The notes below the pieces were generated by a model that did not search any database, was not told the DNA's origin, and saw nothing but the letters and a program-made list of their open reading frames with translations. The translations under genes were made by a program, and so were the position numbers. A stretch of DNA of 17,020 nt from an uncultured Holosporaceae bacterium (GTDB lineage: Bacteria; Pseudomonadota; Alphaproteobacteria; RUG11792): the NCBI GenBank assembly GCA_947285985.1, contig CAMYPB010000012.1:1-17020 (forward strand), written 5' to 3'. Of this stretch, positions 1 to 7,845 are shown piece by piece. Positions within the stretch are counted from its first letter, which is position 1. Each line of letters starts with the position of its first letter.

Positions 1-67
1 TTATTTAATTTTCAGATTTCCTGTGCTATCCAGAAATTATATAGGGATAATTTTATAAGGCAATAAA

Positions 68-2116
68 ATGAGAATAAAAAATATAATTCTAACTTTGTCA
101 GGATGTCTGATTTTTTCTGCTTCTGTGTATTCCAATGGAAAGATAGTTTCAGACACAATCGATAACAAATCATCAGAAGAAAACAACAGGGCTATGGAAG
201 ACAAAATCCTCCAAAAAGCTCGAGAAATCGAGGCGAGACGTTCTAAGACAAAATCTCATAATTTTATATCGAATATTATGAAAAATATGTATTTTGGAGT
301 GGGATTTGAATATGGTCACTCAACAGCGTCCGACAAAATCTCGACAAACGAACGACAATATACGTGGAATGAACAAAAAGTCGATTATCTCGCGGGAGTT
401 CAATCATCGTTGCAGATCCCAGAAACTGACGAAAATGGGGAAATCATGTATAATAAAACAGGTGCAATAAAATTCAAAACTATCCCTGACCCTAAAGATG
501 ATGAGAGAATACGAGAGTTATATTTTGATCAAAATGGCAATTCGTTACCAGCTGGGACAATCAATAACAATAAAGAAGCGATAAAAAAACGACTTGGAGT
601 ATTATTTAGGGACACATTTATAAATAGTAAATTTATCCGTGGATTTGCACTTGAAGGAATAAATGAGGATAATAATCCAAATTACATAACAAAATCATTT
701 AAAGGAACAAATGTGAGATTACAAGTAGATAACGATAATATTCCTTCATATGCTGATAATATTAATAATGATCAAAACCGTTTTTATTTTGGTGAGACGG
801 ATGAGCAAGGTACCGTATATTATCAAAACGACGGCCTAAATGATATCAAAAATTTACAATGGAGAAATTTGATACTCACATCTTATCAAGGAGCAGATAA
901 CAATGGGCCACAACTTACATTCCCCCAACTTCTTGGAGATATCTTGGAATATGCATTTAATGCAGAAGTGAAAATCCAAAAAAATAATGATTTTAAGGGG
1001 ATGTTTACGTATTTATTGAGTGAGCGATATCTAGATGGTGATAGCGATAAATTTTCGAAAAATAATACTCTTTCAAATCTTAATACAAATATAAGGTCTT
1101 CGAAACCATCCTCTGGATTAAAGATTTCTCTTGGATACGAATTACCCACAAACATATATTCATCTATTGAATTTGCATTTTGTTTGGATAATTCAAAAGT
1201 GAGACCTGTTCAATTTGGAAATGAAAAACAACCTAAGACAAATTTTGCGGCTGGAACAATTAATTATGTCGATAAAAATGAACATCTATATAATCCTCGT
1301 AATAAAAACGATTTAGGACCTGTCTATGACAAAGAAAGTGGGAAAATATGTCCTGTGAAAAACTCTGGGTTGGGACGAATGACAGGAGCTACTCCAAAAA
1401 CATTGAAAACTATGCAGTCCCCATATTCTTTGACATTAAAGAAGAAATTTTCATTCTCTATAACTCCAGTTCTCGGATTGTTACAAAGTGATAATATTTT
1501 ACTGTATGTCTCGTGCGGAATAACAATGAATAATTATAAGGCGACATTTATTCCAAATACTAGTATATTATCTCAATATAATAACCTAGTCCCTGTTGGA
1601 ATTGTTCACGGATATATGGAAGGATTAGACGGAAAAACATACGTCCATAAATATTCAAAACAATTAAGAGACGGATCATCAACAGAATTTAAAAATGAAA
1701 GAGAACTCCCAAGAATATCTCCAAACGCAATTATTGAAGAAAATTCAGCTGGAGAAAAAAATGTTTTCTCAGGTATAAGAATAAATTATCCTCATCATGA
1801 AGATGGAGGAATGAATCTCGTTGGAGAGAGTGTGGGAGAAAGACCATGGCTAAATGATGGAAACAATGAAAAAGCACTCTCTAGAAAAAATAAAAATAAA
1901 TTTTTATTAAATTTCGAACCAGGATTCGGAATGAGAGTTTTGTTCGATAAAAATATCTTCGTCGATATCAGATACTCCCTACAACTCGGATTTAGAATGA
2001 GTTTGAAATATCCAGAGTTCGCATACTATCCAATGCATATGGGACGCGAAAATATGAAACACAAACTTAAAATCTCATCCCATAAATTTTCATTGGTCTT
2101 CGGAAAACATCTATAA
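68..2116 (+). CDS. Predicted outer-membrane beta-barrel surface protein (682 aa)
   Basis: Residues 1-22 form a clear Sec signal peptide (basic start, hydrophobic core, SVYS before the likely cleavage site). A charged, probably helical stretch follows (about 35-65). The first barrel-like strand is YFGVGFEYG near residue 75. The C-terminal 70 residues again look like alternating strands (FLLNFEPGFGMRVLF, then NIFVDIRYSLQLGFRM, ending KFSLVFGKHL). The stretch SITPVLGLL...LYVSCGITMNNYK near 460-490 resembles the strand-turn-strand texture of Rickettsiales surface proteins such as the P44/Msp2-like group; this is resemblance, not a family assignment. The middle is rich in Asn, Lys and Asp and probably forms long loops. 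The start is supported by AAGG seven bases before the ATG. The gene stands alone and ends at a strong terminator. A role as a surface porin or adhesin is inferred. Confidence 0.72.
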   Translation: MRIKNIILTLSGCLIFSASVYSNGKIVSDTIDNKSSEENNRAMEDKILQKAREIEARRSKTKSHNFISNIMKNMYFGVGFEYGHSTASDKISTNERQYTWNEQKVDYLAGVQSSLQIPETDENGEIMYNKTGAIKFKTIPDPKDDERIRELYFDQNGNSLPAGTINNNKEAIKKRLGVLFRDTFINSKFIRGFALEGINEDNNPNYITKSFKGTNVRLQVDNDNIPSYADNINNDQNRFYFGETDEQGTVYYQNDGLNDIKNLQWRNLILTSYQGADNNGPQLTFPQLLGDILEYAFNAEVKIQKNNDFKGMFTYLLSERYLDGDSDKFSKNNTLSNLNTNIRSSKPSSGLKISLGYELPTNIYSSIEFAFCLDNSKVRPVQFGNEKQPKTNFAAGTINYVDKNEHLYNPRNKNDLGPVYDKESGKICPVKNSGLGRMTGATPKTLKTMQSPYSLTLKKKFSFSITPVLGLLQSDNILLYVSCGITMNNYKATFIPNTSILSQYNNLVPVGIVHGYMEGLDGKTYVHKYSKQLRDGSSTEFKNERELPRISPNAIIEENSAGEKNVFSGIRINYPHHEDGGMNLVGESVGERPWLNDGNNEKALSRKNKNKFLLNFEPGFGMRVLFDKNIFVDIRYSLQLGFRMSLKYPEFAYYPMHMGRENMKHKLKISSHKFSLVFGKHL

Positions 2117-2120
2117 AATT

Positions 2121-2150
2121 AAAGCCCCAATCTGGGGCTTTTTCTTAAAT
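2121..2150. terminator. Intrinsic terminator between convergent genes
   Basis: A perfect 8-bp stem (AAAGCCCC at 2121-2128, GGGGCTTT at 2134-2141) with loop AATCT is followed by TTCTTAAATTTT on the + strand. Read on the - strand the hairpin is followed by AATTTTAT, so it can also stop the hydrolase transcript that ends at 2157. It starts four bases after the surface-protein stop codon. Confidence 0.9.
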
Positions 2151-2156
2151 TTTGTT

Positions 2157-2804
2157 TCAATTATTAATAAAATCTATTATCTGTTTTATCCCTTCTTGTG
2201 AAATATTGTGACCCAGTCCATGACATGTGAAAATATCGTGTTTTATCCCCAATATATTGAGACTTTCCGAAGATAATCTAACATTATTATAAGGGACGAC
2301 ATTATCGTTATCCCCATGGATTATCAAGACTTCTAAATCATCGTTCTTTGATTTTATATCCATATTTTTTATGGCTACAAATAACCCTGATATAGCAATG
2401 ATTTTCTTTAGAGGAAGATGATATATCATTTCATACGACATAATAGTTCCTTGGGAAAATCCAACAAGACTTATGTCATTTAGATTAACTTTATATTTAT
2501 TTGAGATATTTTTTATATATTCCGCCAAAAGAATGTTTGAGGATTCTATTCCCCTTCGAATCCCCTCATATGAGAGATCATGCAAACTAAACCATTGTTT
2601 TCCATTGAATCCTGCTTCACAATCGTATGGAGCGTCTGGAAACAAGAAGACAGTATCATTAAATTTGTCGAGCATATTGTTTATGACGATATCAGAAAAA
2701 TCATCCCCCTTCGATCCGTATCCATGAAGAAAAATAATAATCTGGTTTGGATTATGAAAAATATTGGATGTTAAAACTGTCTTACTCTCGATCTTCATCT
2801 TCAT
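2157..2804 (-). CDS. Alpha/beta-hydrolase, carboxylesterase/phospholipase family
   Basis: This 215-residue protein has the layout of the short acyl-thioesterase/carboxylesterase family (Abhydrolase_2). It shows the oxyanion-region motif FLHGYGSKGDDF (25-36), the nucleophile elbow GFSQG with Ser117, HGDNDNVVP with the probable catalytic Asp167, and GLGHN with His199. The triad is complete and the length is normal. Family members hydrolyse ester or thioester bonds of lipids, acyl proteins or small esters, usually in the cytosol; the substrate here is unknown. An in-frame ATG lies 24 bases upstream (2828), but AGGAGG at 2811-2816 stands six bases before the ATG at 2802-2804, which fixes this start. 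The gene overlaps the end of the CorC-like gene by 23 bases, so translational coupling is likely. It ends with TGA. Confidence 0.88.
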   Translation of the reverse strand: MKMKIESKTVLTSNIFHNPNQIIIFLHGYGSKGDDFSDIVINNMLDKFNDTVFLFPDAPYDCEAGFNGKQWFSLHDLSYEGIRRGIESSNILLAEYIKNISNKYKVNLNDISLVGFSQGTIMSYEMIYHLPLKKIIAISGLFVAIKNMDIKSKNDDLEVLIIHGDNDNVVPYNNVRLSSESLNILGIKHDIFTCHGLGHNISQEGIKQIIDFINN

Positions 2805-4098
2805 TATCTCCCTCCTCTTCATCATCATTTTGATTCTTCATAATACGAAGAAGTGTAACTTGATTTCTCTGTCTTTTTAAAACTTCAAATTTATATCCAT
2901 ACAAGACAAAAATTTGGCCAACTTCTGGAATAATTCCTATAGAATTTATGACAATTCCAGCCATTGTCGCGGCTATCTCACTCGAAAATGACGTTCCAAG
3001 TTCTCGATTGACATCACGAACACTTATCGACCCATCAACAATATACGATCCATCATCCTGTTTTCGTATACCACTTGTCGACGCAACATCGTGTTCATCT
3101 GATATTTCTCCAACGATTTCCTCGAGAATATCTTCAAGTGTTGCGACCCCCATAAAACATCCATACTCATCAACAACGAGTGCGAAATGTTCTCGTCTTC
3201 TTTTAAATTCTTGAAGTTGAGTCAAAAGATCTGTATTTTCAGGGATAAACCAAGGTTTTATTGCGACCGACAAAATATCGAGTCCTTCAAAACCCCCATT
3301 CTGTTTTATGGCCTTGAGCAAGTCTTTAACATGGAGGACACCCACGATATTATCACGATTCTGACTCCAAAGAGGTATACGAGTGAACGGACACAACATT
3401 ATTTGATCAATAATAAAACTAACATCATCATCTATACATAACATCGTCACATTTTTCCTGTGTACCATGATCTTACTAATCTGAACGGATCCGAGATCTA
3501 GTATACTTTTCAACATAGCTTTTTCTTGGGCAACTCCATCATCCTTCCATTTGTGAAGGTCTATAGCACCCCTCAATTCTTCAAGGGATGAGGCATAATC
3601 ATCCTGTTTTATAGAAGTACCCTTAAATATCGATAAAACCCACTTTGCGATGAGTCCTATAATATTGTTTAAAGGACGAAGTGCGATGAATATAAACTTC
3701 AAAAATCGAGCGGAAGGAAGAAGGATACTCTCAGGATTTTCAATTGTGAACATCTTTGGAAGAACTTCTGCGAATAAGACGACAAATATACTCATAATCA
3801 TGGAACAGTATACGATCGCAGATTCTCCAAACAATTTTATACAAATTGCTGTTGCAAAAGAAACGGAGAAAGAATTTATCATAGTATTACACGTTAAAAT
3901 CGCGCTCAAAACCAATCCTATGTCATGTTGAAGTTCACAAATAATCTTCGCACGTTTGTCTCCATCCTTCGCAAGTCTATACATCTTGGGTTTCGAAAAG
4001 GATGTTATCGCAGTTTCACACGCAGAAAAATAAGCCGCACATCCAACGAGTGCAAAAATTAAAATAAAATAAAATATTTCTGTTATCATTGTTATCAT
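2782..4098 (-). CDS. CNNM/CBS-domain HlyC/CorC family membrane protein
   Basis: The 438 residues follow the family order: an N-terminal CNNM (DUF21) membrane domain (about 1-160, with hydrophobic segments near 5-25, 60-90, 95-115 and 130-160 and the motif YFSACETAI), a CBS pair (about 205-265 and 270-330, including DEYGCFMGVATLEDILEEIVGEI), and a CorC_HlyC domain (about 345-420). Family members sit in the inner membrane and are linked to magnesium or cobalt efflux or to divalent-cation homeostasis; some are annotated as haemolysins from old assays. The full CNNM domain makes this the CorB/YfjD/MpfA layout, not the short soluble TlyC/CorC form. An unusual acidic tail (DDEEEGDNEDEDRE, 425-438) is encoded across the ribosome binding site and start of the next gene. 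AAGG lies about ten bases before the ATG. Only 27 bases separate it from the upstream gene. Confidence 0.9.
   Translation of the reverse strand: MITMITEIFYFILIFALVGCAAYFSACETAITSFSKPKMYRLAKDGDKRAKIICELQHDIGLVLSAILTCNTMINSFSVSFATAICIKLFGESAIVYCSMIMSIFVVLFAEVLPKMFTIENPESILLPSARFLKFIFIALRPLNNIIGLIAKWVLSIFKGTSIKQDDYASSLEELRGAIDLHKWKDDGVAQEKAMLKSILDLGSVQISKIMVHRKNVTMLCIDDDVSFIIDQIMLCPFTRIPLWSQNRDNIVGVLHVKDLLKAIKQNGGFEGLDILSVAIKPWFIPENTDLLTQLQEFKRRREHFALVVDEYGCFMGVATLEDILEEIVGEISDEHDVASTSGIRKQDDGSYIVDGSISVRDVNRELGTSFSSEIAATMAGIVINSIGIIPEVGQIFVLYGYKFEVLKRQRNQVTLLRIMKNQNDDEEEGDNEDEDRE
2811..2816 (-). promoter_or_regulatory. Strong ribosome binding site inside the upstream gene
   Basis: On the - strand AGGAGG lies six bases before the hydrolase ATG. 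The same bases encode Glu-Glu-Gly in the acidic C-terminal tail of the CorC-like protein. It decides the hydrolase start in favour of 2804 over 2828. Confidence 0.85.
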
Positions 4099-4125
4099 AA
4101 TTTTTAACCTTTTTTACAACAAATT

Positions 4126-4698
4126 TTATCTATCGACATACCCCACAACATAACCTTTCCTTTCTATACTATGGTTTTGATCGATATCCTCCTGTATACG
4201 AATATCGTCGTATTCATCCTGCAATCTATCATCATTCTTCCTCTTCTTTCGAACAATTTTTTTTGGACAATTTTGATGGACAATATCAGACCTACGACAA
4301 TTTTTATTTAAAATATTATAATCCTGAACTTCCCTCTTCATTTTAGCATGCAATTTTATATTTTGTAATCTCCTTTCAACATCTTTTTTTTCAATATTAA
4401 ATCTATCGACCAATTCCTTTATTATATCATCATTGTTATTCTTTGAGGATTCTATCTCTATCTTTGAGAGGATCATCTTCATATTCGATATCTTCAAACG
4501 AACATCATCGATATCCTTCATATTCTCTTCGATAAACATAGTATCCTCATCTTCAGATAAAACATCTATTATATTATCGATAAATTTTTCATACTTTTTT
4601 ATCAAATTGTTTGCTGTTGGAAAATTATTTGATGGCATTGAAAACGAAACATTGATTCCTGACATCACACATAAACATAAAAGACAATATTTAAACAT
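4126..4698 (-). CDS. Small secreted coiled-coil protein, unrecognised (190 aa)
   Basis: I do not recognise this family. With the start at 4698 the protein begins with a good signal peptide (MFKYCLLCLCVMSGINVSFS, about 1-20). GGGAGAG sits six bases before this ATG, which favours it over the in-frame ATG at 4731. Residues 30-125 are strongly charged with heptad-like hydrophobic spacing (NLIKKYEKFIDNIIDVL, VRLKISNMKMILSKIEIE, DIIKELVDRFNIEKKDVERRL), suggesting helical coiled coils. Two cysteines (134, 144) lie just before a basic cluster PKKIVRKKRK (145-154), and the last 35 residues are acidic and then neutral. It is first in a likely operon with the CorC-like and hydrolase genes. A periplasmic role, or export to the host, is only inference. 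Confidence 0.75.
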   Translation of the reverse strand: MFKYCLLCLCVMSGINVSFSMPSNNFPTANNLIKKYEKFIDNIIDVLSEDEDTMFIEENMKDIDDVRLKISNMKMILSKIEIESSKNNNDDIIKELVDRFNIEKKDVERRLQNIKLHAKMKREVQDYNILNKNCRRSDIVHQNCPKKIVRKKRKNDDRLQDEYDDIRIQEDIDQNHSIERKGYVVGYVDR

Positions 4699-4750
4699 AA
4701 AAGACTCTCCCATCATAAAAAATATTGACATTCGATAGACAACGTCTGAG

Positions 4751-4780
4751 ATTTTAACATGTTCTTAGCATACAACACAA
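4751..4780 (-). promoter_or_regulatory. Candidate sigma-70 promoter for the 4698-2157 operon
   Basis: On the - strand TTGTGT (4780-4775) and TAAAAT (4756-4751) are separated by 18 bases, with a TG one base upstream of the -10. The start point would be near 4744, giving a leader of about 46 bases. The surrounding 4732-4948 region is so AT-rich that other -10-like words occur, including one pair (TTGTAT 4833-4828, TATATA 4810-4805). Confidence 0.3.
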
Positions 4781-4863
4781 ATAGAAAAATAACGTTATAA
4801 TATTTATATAAAATTATGATTATCTATATACAATATGTATACTAAAAATATATACCTATCATG

Positions 4864-4925
4864 TTATAATAAAATTTCATCTTGAAAACACATAAAAACT
4901 CAGATAGCATGGATTATAATAAAAT
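4864..4925. repeat. Direct repeat TTATAATAAAAT upstream of hisS
   Basis: The 12-base word TTATAATAAAAT occurs at 4864-4875 and again at 4914-4925, fifty bases apart, in the divergent gap between the secreted coiled-coil gene and hisS. Each copy contains a perfect TATAAT. The second (4915-4920) is well placed to be the hisS -10, about 28 bases before the ATG, but I see no good -35 at the usual distance. In so AT-rich a gap the repeat may be chance. Confidence 0.35.
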
Positions 4926-4948
4926 CATATATATATGAAAAAAATTTT

Positions 4949-6223
4949 ATGGAATACAAGACAGTACGAGGGATGAAGGACCTTTATGGTATAGACCTCG
5001 AAAAATACGACTATATTATAAGTCAGGCGAAAAAAATTGCAAAAACATACGGTTACAACAATATAGAGACTCCTATCCTCGAGCATACGAACGTTTTCGA
5101 AAGATCGATTGGAAATGAGACGGATGTTGTTTCCAAGGAGATGTATACCTTTCAGGATAGGGGGGGTGATTCATTGACTCTCCGTCCTGAAGGAACAGCA
5201 GGAGTTATTCGATCTGTCGTCCTCGAAAATATGACTCAACATCTCCCCGTTAAACTAATGTATTATGGTCCTATGTTTCGGTATGACAGACCTCAAAAAG
5301 GTCGATTCCGTCAATTTCATCAACTTGGATTCGAGCATATCGAAAATAAAACTCCTTATATCGACGCCCTCATAATTTCCATGGCACGAGATATATTGCA
5401 TTCTATTGGTATTTTCGATTTCACACTGCACATCAATACACTCGGAGATCAGGAGACAAAAATAAATTACACGAAGGCTATCGTCAAATATCTCTCCCGA
5501 TATGAAGAAAATCTCTCAGATGATTCAAAACGTAGACTCAAAACAAATCCTTTGCGTATCCTCGATTCGAAAGATCAAAAAGATCGAGAAATATGTTCGA
5601 TGGCTCCAATCATGAGTGACTATCTCTCAAAAGAATCCGGACAATTTTTCAATAAGATATGTAAACTTTTATCGGATTTTGGTATAAAATTTGAGCTTGA
5701 TCCTTTCCTCGTTCGTGGACTCGACTATTATAGTCACACAACCTTCGAAATCAAACCTAAAAATCTTGGATTTAAAGATGCGATTTGTGGAGGAGGACGA
5801 TATGACAATCTCGTCCAAGAACTTGGAGGCCCTGATATTTCAGGTATGGGATTCGCGTTTGGAATAGAAAGACTCATGCTCATCCTAAACAATGATAAAT
5901 TCCAAAATAATATTCAAAAAGTCGCAATCGTTCCAATCTCTGAAAATGAATCGGATTTCGCATTCCAAATAATGAAAAATCTATTGTCTCACAATATACC
6001 CGTCGAATTCCTATCATCTGGAAGTACGACAAAAAAAATGAAGATCGCAGATAGATTAAATTGTGAGATCGCGATTATTATTGGAGAAAATGAGAAGAAC
6101 AATAAAATCTCCACAATAAAATTCATGAATAAAACGGAAGAACATTATAAATCATGCATCGTCGATAATGAAAATCTCGTCTCCTTCATAAAACAAAATA
6201 TAAATATCAAAGACCCATATTAA
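4949..6223 (+). CDS. hisS: Histidyl-tRNA synthetase
   Basis: A class II aminoacyl-tRNA synthetase that charges tRNA-His in the cytosol. The N-terminal VRGMKDLYG, motif 1 region (about 35-65), LRPEGTAGVIR (78-88), motif 2 (FRYDRPQKGRFRQFHQLGFE, about 110-129), the histidine-specific LVRGLDYYSHTTFEI (from 254), GGGRYDNL (281-288) and motif 3 (GMGFAFGIERLM, 299-310) are all present. The C-terminal anticodon-binding domain spans about 325-415. At 424 residues it has the usual length. The GRFRQF and RGLDYY signatures are those of the canonical bacterial enzyme, not the divergent form I recall in many alphaproteobacteria. No Shine-Dalgarno is visible before the ATG; the leader is A- and T-rich. The start is chosen by alignment to the family N-terminus. 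The gene ends convergently with comM. Confidence 0.97.
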   Translation: MEYKTVRGMKDLYGIDLEKYDYIISQAKKIAKTYGYNNIETPILEHTNVFERSIGNETDVVSKEMYTFQDRGGDSLTLRPEGTAGVIRSVVLENMTQHLPVKLMYYGPMFRYDRPQKGRFRQFHQLGFEHIENKTPYIDALIISMARDILHSIGIFDFTLHINTLGDQETKINYTKAIVKYLSRYEENLSDDSKRRLKTNPLRILDSKDQKDREICSMAPIMSDYLSKESGQFFNKICKLLSDFGIKFELDPFLVRGLDYYSHTTFEIKPKNLGFKDAICGGGRYDNLVQELGGPDISGMGFAFGIERLMLILNNDKFQNNIQKVAIVPISENESDFAFQIMKNLLSHNIPVEFLSSGSTTKKMKIADRLNCEIAIIIGENEKNNKISTIKFMNKTEEHYKSCIVDNENLVSFIKQNINIKDPY

Positions 6224-6240
6224 TCATGGGTCTCTTTCAA
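6211..6240. terminator. Bidirectional terminator overlapping the hisS stop
   Basis: An 8-bp stem (AGACCCAT 6211-6218, ATGGGTCT 6226-6233) encloses a 7-base loop that contains most of the hisS stop codon. The + strand continues CTTTCAATATT. On the - strand it is followed by a T-rich stretch (TTGATATTTATATTTTG). It lies ten bases beyond the comM stop, so it probably serves both genes. Confidence 0.75.
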
Positions 6241-6242
6241 TA

Positions 6243-7757
6243 TTATATATCCAAAAGTCTATACTGCATGGCCTCCGCAACATGATTGATCCGAACGTTC
6301 TGACTCATCTCGAGGTCTGCAATCGTCCTCGAAACGCGGAGTATCTTATGAAATCCCCTCGCTGATATTTTCATCTTCTCAACAGCATTTAGAAAAAATT
6401 CACGAGTTTTTGAATCGAGGTTCAATATCCTCTCAAGTGTACCACTCCTTATCTTCGAATTTAAATATAGAGAATCATCAAATTTTTGATTCCTCTCCAT
6501 TTGAATATTCCTTGCAGAAACAACCCTCCCTCTTATAACATCAGATCTCTCTCCTTTCGATTTTTGAAACATGTCGGATATATCAATATTATTGACATAA
6601 ACAACCATATCAAACCTATCGAGAATCGGACCTGATATTTTGTTCCTATATTCAATCGCACATTTTGGAGCCTTTGGACATTCTTTATCGTATACTCCAA
6701 AAAATCCACATCTACACGGATTCATCGCGGCAATCAACTGTATATTCGCGGGGTATGTTATATGTTCCTTCGCCCTTGAAATCGTTATATTATGGGTTTC
6801 TAAGGGTTGCCTTAAGGATTCTATAACAGACTTCTGAAATTCTGGAAGTTCATCTAAAAACAAAACTCCATTGTGAGATAATGATATCTCTCCGGGTTTC
6901 GCATCCATCCCTCCTCCAACCATCGAAACGAGGGATGCAGAATGATGGGGGGATCTATAAGGAGGAATATTTATGAGACCATCAGATGGCCCGATCCCCG
7001 ATATACTGTATATGCAAGTCGTTTCTAAAGCTTCCTTTGGAGTTAAATCAGGGAGTATCGTCTGGATCCTCTCAGATAACATCGACTTCCCGGATCCTGG
7101 GGGCCCTATCATCAAAATATTATGCCCTCCACTCGCAGAAATTTCGAGTGCCCTCTTCGCGAGATCCTGCCCATAAATATCAGACATATCAATATCGAAC
7201 TTACGCTCTTTCTTCAGATCACGAATATCAACATTCGTTGTTATCTGAGATCTGCCCAAAATATGGTTGACCACACTGCTCAAACTTGGAGCTGCAACAA
7301 TCGAATCATTCCCACTTAATATGACCTCCTTCTCGCAGACCTTCGGACAAATTATTGACATATCCTTCTCATTTGCCATCATAGATGCACAAAGAGATCC
7401 AGAAACATACGCCAAGCTCCCATCAAGTCCGAGCTCCCCTATGACGATATACCTCTCAATAGATAACGTATCGATTATTTCCATAGCGCCCAAAATCGCG
7501 AGGGCGATAGGAAGATCATAGTGAGATCCTCCCTTTGGAATATCAGCGGGAGCCATATTGATCGTGACTCTCTTCGATGGAAAACCCAGACCTATATTAA
7601 AGAATGATGATCTCACCCTCTCCTTGGCTTCAGCAACGGATTTATCCGGAAGTCCGACAATATTGAACGACGATATTCCGGGGGAAATTTGAGCCTCAAC
7701 AACGATTTCTATTGGCTTCATACCGCTAAACGCGACCGTCTTAACTTTAGATACCAT
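6243..7757 (-). CDS. comM: ComM/YifB family AAA+ ATPase (Mg-chelatase-like)
   Basis: The protein (504 aa, normal length) starts with the ChlI-like Lon-fold domain (about 20-140, with NMAPADIPKGGSHYDLPIALAIL), then a Mg-chelatase-type AAA+ module: Walker A GPPGSGKS (218-225), Walker B VLFLDE (298-303), the sensor-region AAMNPCRCGFFG (343-354), GPILDRFD with a probable arginine finger (376-383), and a C-terminal helical domain with ARGFHKILRVSRTIADL. In Vibrio cholerae ComM is a hexameric branch-migration helicase acting on DNA during transformation; YifB is widely conserved even where competence is unknown. Cysteines 348, 350, 360 and 366 form the small cluster usual in the family. Start at 7757 fits the family start MVSKVKTVAFSGM; AGG about 11 bases upstream is a weak ribosome site. 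An 88-base gap separates it from the upstream gene. Confidence 0.93.
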   Translation of the reverse strand: MVSKVKTVAFSGMKPIEIVVEAQISPGISSFNIVGLPDKSVAEAKERVRSSFFNIGLGFPSKRVTINMAPADIPKGGSHYDLPIALAILGAMEIIDTLSIERYIVIGELGLDGSLAYVSGSLCASMMANEKDMSIICPKVCEKEVILSGNDSIVAAPSLSSVVNHILGRSQITTNVDIRDLKKERKFDIDMSDIYGQDLAKRALEISASGGHNILMIGPPGSGKSMLSERIQTILPDLTPKEALETTCIYSISGIGPSDGLINIPPYRSPHHSASLVSMVGGGMDAKPGEISLSHNGVLFLDELPEFQKSVIESLRQPLETHNITISRAKEHITYPANIQLIAAMNPCRCGFFGVYDKECPKAPKCAIEYRNKISGPILDRFDMVVYVNNIDISDMFQKSKGERSDVIRGRVVSARNIQMERNQKFDDSLYLNSKIRSGTLERILNLDSKTREFFLNAVEKMKISARGFHKILRVSRTIADLEMSQNVRINHVAEAMQYRLLDI

Positions 7758-7845
7758 TCAAATTTATGCCTATCTCAAATTTCCCTTATCATTCATATTA
7801 AATGAAAAAAATTAATTTTTCGTTTACAAATGAATAAAATGATTA

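Noticed and set aside
4699..4731. Longer start of the secreted coiled-coil protein at 4731.
   Set aside because: It adds eleven residues before the signal peptide and would place the strong GGGAGAG site inside the coding region.
4732..4948. Possible replication origin or small RNA in the very AT-rich gap before hisS.
   Set aside because: No DnaA-box series, no stable GC hairpin and no terminator are visible; AT-richness and direct repeats alone are not enough.
6973..7521. Overlapping + strand open frames inside comM.
   Set aside because: The comM frame carries Walker motifs and full family length; the opposite frames are chance openings.
7806..7819. AAAAATTAATTTTT palindrome between comM and the upstream gene, considered as a terminator.
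   Set aside because: The stem is only A-T pairs, has no stable loop, and such words are common in this composition.
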